Shown here in pieces: positions 1 to 12,085 of a DNA stretch of 64,000 nucleotides. Within the stretch, counting starts at the first letter, position 1; the number at the start of each line of letters is the position of its first letter. Source of the DNA: Lonicera japonica (Eukaryota; Streptophyta; Magnoliopsida; Dipsacales; Caprifoliaceae); the NCBI GenBank assembly GCA_021464415.1, contig CM038467.1, positions 29,319,248 through 29,383,247 on the forward strand, in the 5' to 3' direction. The notes below the pieces were generated by a model. That model was not told the DNA's origin. It made no database searches and was given only the letters and a program-made list of their open reading frames with translations. The position numbers were made by a program, and so were the translations under genes.

Positions 1-201
1 GTAATATATATACTTGTATATGTAAAAGTCTTTTATAAAGAGAAAGATTAAATAGGTGAGGTGGGGGGTTGCAAGTGTACATATGTAATTTATATATATA
101 TATATATATGTATGTATGTGTTGTGTGTGTAGCTACTTTTTTTTTTCTTCGTGAAACAAAGGGCATTGTGAGCCTGTGAAGGCTTGCTTTTGTGTGTGTG
201 T

Positions 202-222
202 GGGGGGGGGGGGGGGGGGGGG
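202..222. repeat. G homopolymer after a GT-rich run
   Basis: About 21 consecutive G follow a short (TG)n stretch, and the next 70 bases stay G-rich. No coding potential is credible here. The tract could form a G-quadruplex, and its length in the assembly is unreliable. Confidence 0.9.
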
Positions 223-299
223 CGGGGGTAGGTTTGCTGCTGCTGGAGTGGGGTGAGGTGGGGGTGTATGGGGGTGGGGGTGATATGAGTGGTGATGGT

Positions 300-527
300 G
301 AATTATTATTATTTATTAATATTATTTTTTACAATTCAATAAAAATTGGAATTAGAAAACTCTACTATTTTTATGGAATTCAATCCTTTATAATTTGTGG
401 TTTTAGAATTCTAGTAGAATTCTAAAACTATACCTTTTAACATGTCCAAACAATAGAATTTTAAAACCATCCCCCAATTCCAATTCTATAGTGTGGAATT
501 GGGGTTGCCAAACACAACCTCAAAGTA
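300..527. mobile_element. MITE-like sequence truncating the F-box gene
   Basis: An AT-rich stretch with many 'gaattc/ttctaaaac' half-palindromes ends in 'ggttgccaaacacaacct', the kind of terminus common in plant Tourist/hAT MITEs. F-box protein similarity on the minus strand stops exactly where this sequence starts, so it looks like an insertion that removed the gene's 3' half. I cannot see a clear opposite terminal repeat or target duplication, so the class is uncertain. Confidence 0.35.
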
Positions 528-989
528 AATTGCAACGACAAAAACGTCGTTGTTGATTCTGAGGTTTGGGATGTTATCAGATTCAGATGGCCTTTTGGAA
601 ACAAGAACTTTTGCTACGCAATCTGGACGATAAATTCGCGGGAGATGAATTTGAAATCCGGTCAGGGGATCAATCAAACGGGACGTATAGCGTTCAGTTT
701 TAAAGATCCAACCATTCATATATTTTAGCAAGGGATCTTTTACACGGTATAGCTTCTTACTCTCCATGTTATATAAACATCTGGATTTTCTTTCCTTGTC
801 TTCCTTGTCCTTGTAATCGTAGAGCAGTAACCATGGAAGTCTAGGAACACAAGGGATCCATTGTTCTTTCGGAACAGCGGTTCGCCAGGAAGAACAAACA
901 GAAGAAAAGGAAACGAAATCCTCAATTGCGCTTAACCTGTTTGCTGTAATTCTTAAAAGATCTTGCGGGAGTTGGGACCAATCGGCCAT
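486..989 (-). pseudogene. F-box protein (DUF295-type) gene, 3'-truncated
   Basis: A 167-codon frame begins with an N-terminal F-box of about 40 residues (WSQLPQDLL near residues 4-12; FSSVCSSWR near 28-36). A DUF295-like region follows, with PWLLLYD near residue 53 and DPLTGFQIHLP near 107-117. F-box proteins are SCF ubiquitin-ligase adaptors that bind SKP1 through the F-box. Family members are about 350-400 aa, so only the first ~150 residues remain; the last ~14 codons read into MITE-like DNA. The central part of the C-terminal domain is also shorter than usual. The start at 989 is chosen because it precedes the F-box directly. I infer a dead or truncated copy; an intact relative elsewhere in the genome is likely. 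Confidence 0.68.
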
Positions 990-1257
990 GGCTTTCTGCG
1001 TCGATTAGAAACCATTTACTATGTGCACGCTTAGTTAAAATTGATATAATATTTGAGTAACATAACTAGTATCCATATATTTGATTTTTCAAAAGTAATA
1101 ATAATTTTAAAGATGTAATTTCTAAAAATTTAAGGGGACAATTGTCACACTTTACTTGTTTGTGACTCCTCCCAACATTTAGCACTCAAAAAGTGAAGAT
1201 TGAGCTCAAGGAACTTGCTTAAAGTGAAGGCTTAAAACCTCACTTCTAATTACTCTT

Positions 1258-2006
1258 CATGATTGTAGTCACCTAAGATTTAATGACTCTCTATTAGGAA
1301 TTGTCCAATCTAGTCTTTGTAATGGACCTGTATACTTTGATGTCCATCCTAACCTCTTTGTTTCATTTACAGATAAAAATAGCCTTGATGCTTTTAACTA
1401 TAAATCTTCAACTCCATGGTTATCAGATGAAAACTGGGTCTGAACCTTTAAATCTCACTTATCGTGTGTATTAGGGTTATGAACATTTTAAGTCCTCGTG
1501 TTCATCTATACGATTGCAAAGATAAAACTATTCTTTTAGAAACCAACCTTTTAAAATCAGATATAGCTGTTCATAAAACAATTATGTGGAAGGATATCAT
1601 TCATCCTTTATCTTGTCTTCTTGAAGCCGCCTCTCCTTCCCAACCAGTACAAAATAGGAAGGTAGAAAAAATTGTTCAGTATAATGACGGTGATGTTATA
1701 ATTAGATTTGATAATAATAGAACAAGTAGGCTATTTGCTAGTCCTAGATCTTCTTTTAAAACTAGTTCTGAAAGATTCTATACTCCAGCTAATACCATGG
1801 CTAATACTATAGCTCAGTTTTCTAAACAAAGCGAATTTTATACTCTTGATTCATTAGTTATAAATTCTACTTCTAAAGCTAATAATTTTGTTTTCAAGGG
1901 AATTATAAATTCTAAACAAGATATCCCTCATGGTGTTTATCATCCTGCTAGTAACATCGATGATCATGCTAATACAAATGAGCCTGATACTATATCTGAA
2001 CTTTGA
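1258..2006 (+). pseudogene. Endogenous caulimovirid, movement-protein region
   Basis: Two disjoint frames give one continuous viral-like protein segment. The first (1258-1443) carries the hallmark part of the 30K/caulimovirid movement protein: a short LLG motif, then 'GPVYFDVHPN', then a 'SFTD' segment. It ends in a TGA. The second (1464-2006, about 180 codons) continues in a different frame with charged and Ser/Thr-rich sequence. Known family: petuvirus/florendovirus-type endogenous pararetroviruses, in which movement and coat proteins belong to one long ORF. The change of frame between the parts and the lack of the movement-protein N-terminus show decay. Genus is not resolved. Confidence 0.65.
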
Positions 2007-2140
2007 GGTATAAATATGGCAGGATTGAGTATAAATACTAGATCCATAAACGTGGTTACTATTTTTGAACCTTATATATATATAATAAAAATGAAATAAA
2101 TAAGGAATTTTTCTAAGAAAAACATAAAGATTTTAGAAAA

Positions 2141-3930
2141 TGGTTTTTAATTATTATACTGATGAACAACAATATGCTTTTAAAGATCTATTTTATAACT
2201 ATATAGATAAATATGAGCAAGTTATTCCTTTCGCTCTCTGGTTTTATGTGTAGATTATTAAAACTGTAGTTGATTTCCCACAAATAAATGTTTTGGAAGA
2301 GTTTTATAAAACGTGGAAGGTTGATTCAAGGGTGGTATAGGCTATGCATCCCCATCTTTAGCCACAAAAAATTGAGGTTAATAAAGATCAATATATTGAG
2401 GCTACTGCTTTTGCTACTCCTGTAGATACTTCTGTTATAAGTTGTGATCGTATTATAAAACAAAACAATTACACAAGTTTATATTTGCAAACTATTGGTT
2501 CTCAACTCTCGCATTGAGGAACTGTTAATAATATTTCTAATGATTTTAGAGAAAAACAAAAAGATAAAGTTTCTGAGAAAATGGAAGTCTCCATTTCCCT
2601 TTTAAAATTGTCTATTGAACTTTCTCAAGGTTTTAATTTAGGAAAGTCTAAACAAAGTCAGGAAATTATTGATGCACTGACTAAGAAACTTGACAAAATG
2701 AATTTAAACTTTGGAAAGCAAATTTTGCCTATAACTCAGGAAGACAATTATACAGATGTTGGTTCTGAATATTCTGATGTTTCTACGTTTCAAAATGATC
2801 TTTTAAACCTACAAGAAGTAAATTTTAAACAAGGAACGTTTAAGATGTACCTTTACCTCATAGTAAATATTACTATCCTAGGCTTACAACCTAGGATATT
2901 CTATTTGAAGAAGATATAAATGTTCCTAGTACTAGTTTTAGTGCTAAAACCATATATGAATGGAATATTGATGGTGTTTCTAAATATGTTATTTTAACTC
3001 AATTGCATCGTATGACTATATATTCTACTGTTTGTAAAGTCGCAAGCAATACTGATAAACAAATTGATGAGTTCACAATTGCGGGTTTCTCTGGCCAACT
3101 TAATGGTTGATGGGAAAATGTTTTAAATGAAACTCAAATGAATTAAATTTTAAATTCTGTTAAAATTGTTCAAATTATGGTTACTTCTAAACTTCCTAAT
3201 GGTTAAGATCATATAAAAAAGAACCATCTCCTCAACAAAATGTTGTTTATTCTCTTTTAACGATTATTATTATAGTTTTTCTTGGTGCTCATCCAGAAGT
3301 TTTGGATAGAAGCAAAGATCTACTTTTAAATTTTAAATGTCCTACATTTCCATTGGTATAAAGGTACTTTTCTTTCTAAATTTATGATGCGTATTGATGC
3401 TAAGGTAGATTTTTGGAAGAAAAAAAAATTAGAGCAGAACTTCCGGTTTTATTTGCTCAAAAGGTTAAAGACTGAATTTATCGCAAACATGGCAGCACTT
3501 CTATTCCTTACTCCCAGTATACTTATGGGTCTTTAAATAGCGAATGTATTGTAGAAGGTTTAGCCTTTTGCAATGACATTAAACTAAAAGCTCAATTAAA
3601 ATCCCAAAACCTTAAGGGAAGGAAAGAAATTGGCGAATTTTGCAACCAATATGGCTTTGATATAAAAATCCCTGAAAGACCTACTTATGTTTTTAAACCT
3701 AGAAAAAAGTATTCTAAAAGAAAAACTAGAAGAAAAACTTCTTCTACTTCTAAAACTTATTTTAAACCTTCTAGTTCTAAACCTAGCAAACGCCTTCCTA
3801 AGCGTGCTTCTAATCCCAGTAATATTGTTTGTTAAAAATATGGTCAGATTGATCATTATGCTAATAAATGTTTGACTAAAAAGAAAATTAATGAGATTTC
3901 TAATGAAGGTTTGAGAAAACAACTTATAAA
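2141..3930 (+). pseudogene. Endogenous caulimovirid, coat-protein region with broken zinc knuckle
   Basis: Successive frames, broken by several stops and frame changes, follow the order seen in caulimovirid polyproteins. First comes a segment with 'IPFALWFYV' (about 2218-2250), then a coiled-coil-like Lys/Glu-rich stretch (2581-2840), then a coat-protein core with 'AGFSGQLNG' (about 3080-3110). A basic Lys/Arg/Ser-rich stretch (3690-3810) precedes a CCHC-type zinc knuckle at about 3827-3875. In the knuckle a stop codon follows the first Cys, and the second Cys position is Tyr, while the His and last Cys remain. Protease, reverse transcriptase and RNase H are absent; similarity ends where a LINE is inserted. 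It cannot encode a functional protein. Confidence 0.72.
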
Positions 3931-3931
3931 T

Positions 3932-5040
3932 GTCTTTTTTTTTGGTGAATTTGAAAACTATTATTAGACCAGGAGAGAAAACAAATTACAACAAAGAAAA
4001 ACCAGGAAAAAACTATAAACTAAAACCAACATACATGAGAAAGAAACTAACATCCTATCAGACTCTATACAAGTGTAGACCCAAAGATGAGGACTCGCCG
4101 CATTATTCACCGGTCCAGAGCTAGGATAATGTGTTCGTATAATCCCCAATTTTTGTAATTTCGAGTTGTAATTTCGACGCGCTCTCCAGTACCAAGTTGC
4201 TTCCTTGATGCAATTATTGATTCTTGTTATCACAAACTCCCAATTATGAGTTGTGTTTGTGAATATCCGATTGTTTCTTTCTTTCCATATGTAATAAATG
4301 CTAGCAGCCAACGGCAAGTTCTTAATCCTAGTTTCAAAATTGCCACTAGCATTCTCTTTCACGGAAATTTGTATTTCCTTATCCCAAGTGCTCCCAGCTC
4401 TTCAGCTTCCATTTATATATCGGACAAGCAACCACACACTTTTAGAGAAATCACATTGGAAGAACAGGTGGTCCAAATTTTCGGTACCGATACCACACAA
4501 AACACTATGATCATCATTTATACATCCCCACTATTTCAGTCTATCTTTAGTAATGAGCATTTTCTTGCATCCTAGCCACGTGATAAAAGCTAGTTTGGGG
4601 ACATAACCTTTGAACCACACAATTCTCCACCAGTTAACTACCTCTCGATGCTCTTTTAGTATATCATAAGCTAATGCACTGGTATAAGTACCAGATTTGT
4701 GGGCAGTCCATCTAATTTTATCCTCTTTCTCACCATGGATAGCATGTAATTGATTACATATCACTTGCAGTTCAGAGGAGATGGCAGGAGGGAAACACCA
4801 ATAACCATCTCGAATGAATTTATCAAGCTTAGTATGCAACCCACTAGCAGCATCATAGGTAATTTGAACACCAAATCTCTTTACCAAAGGCCCAAGTTTG
4901 TGCCAGTTATCAAGCCATGCAAAAATAGGCTTACCATTACCCACAGTACATTTGATATGGGGATGTACTAATTCTCTCATCTTTAGTAGTTTTCTCCATG
5001 TCCACGAGGCATTTTGGATGCATGTACACGTCCATAAGCA
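3932..5040 (-). mobile_element. 5'-truncated LINE (L1/RTE-like) 3' fragment
   Basis: On the minus strand, frames at 4980-4531 and 4362-3964 show the zf-RVT domain that follows reverse transcriptase in plant LINEs: 'GNGKPIFAWLDNWH' at the start, 'SGTYTSALAYDIL' in the middle and 'WLGCKKMLITKDRL' near the end. The later frame carries the 'IYYIWKERNNRIF' motif of the same region. A T run at about 3933-3941 on the + strand is the poly(A) tail. The junctions 'ttataaatgt' (left) and 'ttataatgta' (right) may be a diverged target duplication. Stops and frame changes make it non-functional, and the reverse transcriptase core is missing. It lies inside or at the end of the caulimovirid relic. Confidence 0.75.
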
Positions 5041-6565
5041 TCAGTCTTTTATAATGTAAGTGTGACACCACTTAACCCACATGTGAGGAACCACATTTTA
5101 CTATTAATTCAATAAATGTGAGGAACCGCATTTTTTATTTTGAAGTGATTGGATTAAATATTTTATCTTTTTGCTACGAGAGATCTTTGAAAAGTACTGC
5201 ATTATTTATCTGATAGTGCTTGAGGCACAGGCATACCCTAGCCAATTTATATACAAAAATAAATAAAAAATAATAATACGTATACCAACTTAAATGATGA
5301 AATCAGTAACTTATCAAAAAGTATGCCAAACAAACGTCACATAATAATGGGGAATTTTAATTACACGAAAATTCTTTAAAACCACCGCATACTTAAAATT
5401 ACCACAAAAGTCTACAAAAATTCTTAAAACACCACACACTACATATTGAAAATAACATTAAAAACTACACAAAAATTCTTAAAACGCCACTGTGGACAAT
5501 TAAAATTCTCTCTCTACAATTTTTTTTCTCTTCTTAAACACATCCAAACTTTTTCTCACCACAAATAAACCTTAATTACATCTAAGAAGGGCATGATATA
5601 ATTTATAAGATTGGTCAAAATTAAGACTTGAGCCATGAATTTCAAAATCAAAGAGTGAGGGATGTAAGAAAATAGGAGATGTAAAAAGAAAATAGAGAAA
5701 CAAAAAATAAAAAAATCTCACAATCATTAATCTCTCTCCCTTATGCTTTCTACCTTGTGCGCACAACATATATATATTAGTATAAATTCCAAGCTCCAAA
5801 ATTTTAAATTCTACAACGTCTTCCGAACATATTTTAATTTATGTACTCTATTTAACATATAAAAAGTTGTTTTGTTTGGTACAAATTTTTTGCACAACAT
5901 TGCCAATTACCTAGCATTTATTCAGCACTGTCCTGCCGACCATAGTTTGATTCTATATACTACATTCGGTATTCAATAAATTTTCGTGTTTGATACAAAC
6001 TTTCAGCACATCACTGCCAAGTATGTGGCATTTATTTGACGATATTCTACCGATCTAACATGTTTTAGCAATGATCGGCATAAGATTACCGAATTTGTAG
6101 TCCAATGTTTAGCCAACATAGACTTAGTATAAACATATCAACTTTGAGCGAAACATGATCAACTTCAATTGATATTTGAGTTTTAGTACCAGTTTCGTGA
6201 TTATCATATAATGAATTTAACACAAAAGATGAGTCTTACATTACATATTATAACATTTAAGAAAATATAAACCTAAGGAAAAATTCGGGAACACATGTCC
6301 GAGAACTGAGGTACAATTAGACAATATTGGACCGAATATAATTGAATGTCTCGACAATTGGTTGCAATATATGTTATATCTCTTCAACAAAATATTGATG
6401 AAAATGTCTTATTTTTTCGACTCTGTGCGTCTGACAATGATATGATTTATTTTTTTAAAAATTTTACTACAAATTAAATATTATATTTTTTACTTGACAC
6501 ACCACTTAAATTTCTTAATTTTACTACAAAAAACGTGTGGTGTGTGTAAATTTTAAAGTTAATTG
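5041..6565. other. AT-rich intergenic sequence
   Basis: No gene is recognised. The only local structure is a short imperfect direct repeat, 'atgtgaggaaccacattt' near 5080 and 'atgtgaggaaccgcattt' near 5117, followed by A-rich runs with repeated 'aaaattcttaaaac' phrases at 5370-5490. Confidence 0.6.
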
Positions 6566-7690
6566 CATTTTGCCCTTCTTAACTATTAGGGTAGTAGCAC
6601 TTTGGAATATAAACTATTAAAGTTACCAATTAATGCCACCAACTATTCAATTTGTTACAATTAACCTATTTTGGTTGACTGCGTTAAATTTTAAATTTTT
6701 AAATTTTTACAATTAACCTATTTGTTACAATATATATAATTTTTAGTCAACTGTCACCATGTTCAGTTACCATCTCTGATCATCATCGTTAAAAACTACC
6801 ATCTCCACCACAACGATATCCACCCCTCTCTCTATATATCTCCATGTTTTCTTGGCTCCCTATTTCTCTTAAACCAAAAAACACCCTTCTCCAAAACAAA
6901 GCAACACACAATTACAATATTTATATATCTTTCCCTCTCTACAATCACAATTTATGATATATATATATATATATACAATTACATAATTCTTGTAGCAGCT
7001 TTGCTCTATACATCTTTTTCTTATTTTCCCGGCTATCCATTTCTCGTACTCTTTCTAAATCCAAAAAGCATCATTCTCCAAAAATAGAGCAACCCACAAA
7101 AATTAACCCAAATGAATCCATCTAATTCAGTTATTTCTCTAATAACTCCATTGTTATTTGCAGCAAAAAGCATTAGCAGTATCACAAGATTTCAAATTCC
7201 AACCACACCCATTAAAGATTTCAAACATTTCCAAAGCCAAATTATAAACGTTTTCAAATCGTAATCACATTCAAACCCAAATTGTAATCCCATTAGAGCC
7301 CTAGATTTTAAAATATATATAAGATATTAGACTTAAAGAGAGAGAAAGATAGAGTAAATGAGCACTGAGTGTTGAGTAGATTCCTATGGTTTGATTATTA
7401 ATGGAGGATTTAATTCCTCCGATTTTCGAGTGAGAGAGAGAACGCAACATAGAGAGAATGATGAAGGTGTGTAGAATGATGATGATAGTGGTGATGATGC
7501 AATAAATGGGGAGACGGTGTGAAAGAGAGAAGAGAGAAGGGGTTTTTGATGTTGGTGGATGAGAGAGAAATGGGTGGAGATAGTGGTAGTCGGAGACGGT
7601 GACGGAAATGGTGAAAACATATTAAAAATCACATTTATTGCCTTCATTTATTTAAAATTACATTTAGGCCCAAAACTATTTAAAACTTTA
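6566..7690. other. Unclassified repeat-like block upstream of the RRM exons
   Basis: The left edge reads 'ttaattgcattttgccc' and the right edge, in reverse complement, reads 'ttgggcctaaatgtaatttt'. Such loosely mirrored ends occur in Mutator-like and other DNA elements, but I cannot align a proper terminal inverted repeat. Inside are (TA)n at 6955-6975, pyrimidine-rich stretches and, on the minus strand, a Ser/Pro-rich low-complexity frame (7384-7647) that I do not credit as a gene. It separates the RRM exons from any upstream part of that gene. Confidence 0.3.
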
Positions 7691-7797
7691 ACTCTGTCGG
7701 CCAAGTTGGTGAAGAACAAATGTATGTATTTCTACTAAGTTGTGTGTTTTCCCTGATTGTATATGTGCTTCTATCTAATTGCTATTTTTCCTAACAG

Positions 7798-8935
7798 GCA
7801 TGACTTCTTTCCGGGTGCGGATATTGTTAATATTCGCTTTCCTCAAAATACTACTGGATTTTGCATTGTCAATTTCGTAACCAAAGAAGGTGTTCAACAT
7901 GTATATATATTAGGTTCGTTTTTGCCATGTTCATTTGTAACGAAAGATTATAGTTTTGTGGCCTTTGCATATTTTGCCTAGGGGTGGGCAATGGGCCTTT
8001 GTAAACGTCCCAACTCTTCTTTTTTGGATATATGTTAACTTTACAACTCTCGTAGCCTAGAGCTTCCTTAAAAAACAACTTGTGATATGCCAAAACACAA
8101 GGAAGGCTCAAAGAGTTAGTGTACTCGTCTATAAATGCCAAAATGTATAACTATAAATGAATCACTTCTGGTGTTACCTAAAAGTTCAATAAACCAAAAT
8201 AAAACTCCAGAAAACAATTTCACCTTATAAATGAAATAAGAGTGCATGCCTTCCTACTGTTTAAAAGGCAGCCAGGTGGGTTTGAGGCTTTTTTGTCCTG
8301 CAAGGTGACACAAATGGTAAAATTATACTCCGTATAAAATATTATTTGAGTACTCAAAATATTGAAACAGCAACTAGATTTTGATAGGGAGTGTTACGTG
8401 AAGGTAGATTAGTAGGTGCCATAAGAGTTTGTGAGAATGTTTTTAAATGAAGTTATCTTACATAGACATCATTATGAATATGATTTACTTTTTGTTATTT
8501 AGTTATGTTTTTGTATGTCGTTGTAGTGATTAATGGATACTTTATCCACTTTTTTCTATAAATTTTCTTAAAATAAAAATGAAAATGAATTCAATAAAAT
8601 CATCTTGTGTGCAGGCTTTTAGGCAGAAAAATAACGAAATGCTACTGGATCGAAAAGTTTGGTGCAATGTAATAGAACCTGAGCATGAGAGAGAAAATTT
8701 TGAAGCACATGTTATTCGGGAAGATGGTGTGCTTGTTAAGAATACTAACAAAATTCGTAAGGTAAATTATGTTAATTTTGTTTAGAATCTAATTTCAATA
8801 GTTTATTCATTACTATTTTATATCACATGACATTCAATTTTCAAGTTCAAAAGAAGCTAAAGAAAAAGTACAAAGAATATGGAAAAATTATTAATATATT
8901 CATTCCGAAACATAGCATTCGTGACGGGAAGGGGT
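7798..8935 (+). pseudogene. RRM (nucleolin-like) gene fragment, three exons
   Basis: Three segments join in one frame across plausible splice sites. Exon a is 7798-7900 (acceptor 'aacag', donor 'gtatat'), exon b is 8615-8761 (acceptor 'gtgcag', donor 'gtaaat'), and exon c starts at about 8854. Exon a encodes an RNP1-like stretch, 'ADIVNIRFPQ' followed by 'GFCIVNFVTKEGVQH'. Exon b starts 'AFRQKNNEMLLDRKVW', matching the end of an RRM. Exon c encodes 'YKEYGKIINIFIPK', matching the start of a second RRM. RRMs bind single-stranded RNA; this arrangement resembles plant nucleolin-like proteins. The segment lacks a start region, lacks the end of the second RRM, and is bounded on both sides by repeat-like DNA. 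I infer a gene remnant or captured fragment, although the internal frames are surprisingly clean. Confidence 0.5.
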
Positions 8936-8995
8936 CAGTAAAACTTCCTTCAATCTTTTTAACAATACAATGGACAAGTAATATTTTTTTCATTT

Positions 8996-9650
8996 CATTT
9001 TTACTATGGTGATGTGTCCGTTGGCCCCCTTTTTTTACACACAAACTATGCTTGGCACCCAGAATTATCGATATTGTAGGGTTAACCCCGTTATGGACGA
9101 ATTTGTCCATTTTCTAACTTCACTGTTAAAAAAACTTCAAATGTCTAGATAACCCTTCATTTCAAATCAAATATATATTCCGTTTATTTTTTATTTTATT
9201 TTATTCTATTTTTTCTTCAATTCTCTCTCTAAAGTCACTGTTGGATCCATTTTGTGTATTTGTTTATTTCCAAGACTACATGACATTGGTCCCGAAAACA
9301 CAAACCTAGTGTCCAAAACCTAAGGCTACCCATTTCTTTCTCCGAGAGGATTATAAATAGGTAATACATACAAAATCTCGCGATTCATGTAAAATATTTG
9401 AATCACCAGCTGTCAATTCCTTTGCTAGTTTCTGTTTGAGGCGGTGTGATTAGGAATTATTCGTAATAGCATAAATTGTTTTCTTTAAATCGTGAAGGAG
9501 AAATGATTGCAATTGAGGTGGAATACGGTTGATACCTATAAGCTACTTGGGTTAAAATTTTGCACTAGCATATGCAGCACCTTTGTTTTCCCTCTCGACA
9601 TTCCTCTGCCATAAAGATTCAAATTATAAAAGTGCTCCTTATCAGGTGCA
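8996..9650. other. Gene-free sequence after the RRM exons
   Basis: RRM similarity stops at about 8940. At 9002 a different sequence begins ('gatgtgtccgttggccccc'), with repeat-like phrasing but no opposite end that I can find. T-rich runs at 9185-9235. No coding region recognised. Confidence 0.45.
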
Positions 9651-9790
9651 TTTGTTAACTTATTATCCTCTGCTTTCAATTATAATTACTAAAGATCTAA
9701 AGGAAATCACTGAAATTGGAATTTGTTAACTTATTATCCTTTACTTTCAATTCTAATTACTAAAGATTTAAAGGAAACCACTGAAATTGA
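9651..9790. repeat. 70-bp tandem duplication
   Basis: Two adjacent copies of 70 bp starting 'tttgttaacttattatcct' (9651-9720 and 9721-9790) differ at only a handful of positions. Non-coding, no open frame. Confidence 0.9.
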
Positions 9791-11555
9791 AAAAAGGGCA
9801 TGCACTGAGCAAATGTGAACCTAAGCAAGAGGGAAATTCTCTTTCAGTCCTCTGAGCAACTAAAACCAAAAAAAGGAAAACTAAAAATGGAAGTAAAAGA
9901 AGGCAAACAAAAATGCATTTTTTATGTTGTATCATTAAACTCTGCATACCATTAGATTAAACCAAAACGTCAGTTTCACACGGTAACGTCCCACGACAAG
10001 TATAAACGTTTTTCAGAGCAAATTTATTTTTATATATTCACAACAGAACTCTGAGTAGTTAAAACATTACACCATTACAGTGTTTATAATGTGTATAGTG
10101 ATTATCCTTATTCCTGGAAGTCGACTTCCATTTGTCCTTATTTATTTATTTTTGATGGCGGAACCTGGTATTTACTCCATGGGATTGTTACCAAAACTTA
10201 AAGAGACATCTCGTTTTGTTGACATTAATTAATTTCATATATATACTGCCCTGCCATAGCAAGAATTTATTTTTTTACTTAAAACACTTTTTCTATTGCA
10301 AGATTTAGTGTATTGTTTATTTGCGTGAAAATAAAAAAGGTTAATTTGGGACGCAAGGAATATGTACATTTGTTGGGTTATGAATCGAATGAGATGAATT
10401 TTCTTTTATTTCAATTTTGTAGGTATGCTATAGTAAAAAGGAGGGATGGAGAAGCTATAGTAAAAAGGAGTAAAAAAAAGGTCCCTTAATTGTTTAAACA
10501 GTCAGTTTACAGCCATACACGGGTTTGTTCTGCTTTTATTGTCCCAAATACTAACAAGGATTTCCAATTTTGGGTCAGTCGAAATGGAAATGAATGTGAT
10601 CTTCTTTATAAATCGGTTGTTTTGGCTTGGATTGATTGATAACAGCTGCATGAAAGTATGGCCTTCGTTATGTTTTGGTGTGAGATTAGTTGTTTATATG
10701 AACGTCCTTTGTGTTGGAATGTGCTAGTGATGAATACTAGAGGTCTCATCTCAGTTTAAAGTCTATTTGCCTTTTTTCTAACATAATTAAAATAAAATTT
10801 TCTTACACATTTTGGTACGTTGATTATTTATCTTAATAGAGTAACTAGGACTACTAAATGACCCAAGTGACATGGTTTGATCACCACCACCATCCTCTTC
10901 GAATTTGGGCATTTTGGTACGTTGATTATTTATCTTGATAAAGTAATTCAATGGCACTTATACTACTAATATACAACTATGAAAATATATTGATAACCCA
11001 TAATCAAAGTGGTGTTTTTAGGCAAAGTTACTTGTTCCGTATTAAATTAATTTCCACTTTTAATTTTGAGATATCTTAAATTAATAATGGTATTGATTAT
11101 TTTTTTATTTTTTTCATGGGATGTAATCACTGTTAAAAAGTTTAACAATAAATATTTAAAATTTTATTCTTGACTACTAAGATTAAAAGAGTATTTATTT
11201 TTTACAACAGGGGTAATTTATATAAAGCTAGTTATTTATCTTGGATTATAAATAGAACATGTGTCATACTAGAGTATACTGGCGATCTGCTGAACTATTA
11301 TTGCAGGACATCTCAAATCCTTATTTGCTTAAGAATGAAAAGTTGGGTACCCGGAAGACTAAGTACTTTGGTGAGAGGAGTGACAGACAGGGCGAGAAGA
11401 ATCTAAGAGACCGCAGAGTTGCCATTGGAGAGAGAGATCGACAGAGAATGATCTTGATTTGGGTATGGAGGGACAAGGAGAAGTGGTGGGTGGTGTGTAT
11501 TAATGACAACCAATCTACGTGGCATCCCACGCGGGAATGTTTTGGGCTTTCAAAT
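9791..11555. other. Intergenic sequence with a short direct repeat
   Basis: No gene recognised. A direct repeat of about 37 bp containing 'cattttggtacgttgatta' occurs near 10808 and again near 10912. Small frames at 10539-10727 and 11259-11648 have no recognisable domain and run into repeat DNA. Confidence 0.55.
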
Positions 11556-11644
11556 GTGATCAATGAGCCCGCGAAGTTATGTGGTCCGTTTAATCGCGCA
11601 AGGCCCATGAAAATATATAATGCTAACACGTTTTTGATAACAAC

Positions 11645-11705
<61 letters not shown>

Positions 11706-12085
11706 AAGTAAAAATGTGCAAAATAAGTTGAGACGTACTGCGATGTTATTTATCTTAAACTTATTTTTATAAATAGATGTCATCCATCATTTATTATTTT
11801 TTGTGATCAATGAGTCAGCGAAGTTATGTGGGCCGTTTAATTGCACAAGGCCCGTGAAAATATATAGTCCTAATACTCTTTTTGATAATAACAACAACAA
11901 CAACAACAACAACAACAATAACATAATAATAATAATAATAACAACAACAACAACAGCAGCAAGAATAACAATAACAATAACACGAGTAAAAATGTGAAAA
12001 ATAAATTGAGACATGTGTTGTGATGTTATTCATCTCAAACTTATTTTTATGAGTATATATCATTCATTCTTTATTATTTTTTGTA
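11556..12085. repeat. Two tandem ~260-bp units, each with an internal trinucleotide microsatellite
   Basis: Unit 1 (about 11559-11800) and unit 2 (about 11803-12085) both start 'gtgatcaatgag', continue 'gcgaagttatgtgg..ccgtttaat', carry a trinucleotide array and end with 'tcttaaacttatttttat' / 'tctcaaacttatttttat'. Unit 1 holds (ATA/TAA)n at 11646-11703. Unit 2 holds (AAC)n at about 11889-11918 followed by (ATA/AAC) mixtures to 11965. The long Tyr, Asn and Leu runs in frames across this region are artefacts of these arrays. Confidence 0.85.

Noticed and set aside
192..425. A 77-codon frame with a long Gly run
   Set aside because: It is the translation of a G homopolymer and GT-rich DNA; no domain, not a gene.
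7384..7647. Ser/Pro-rich minus-strand frame
   Set aside because: Low-complexity translation of purine-rich DNA; no domain.
11321..11707. A frame with a run of about 20 Tyr; sister frames with Leu and Asn runs to 12063
   Set aside because: Produced by the trinucleotide microsatellite; homopolymer translation, not a protein.
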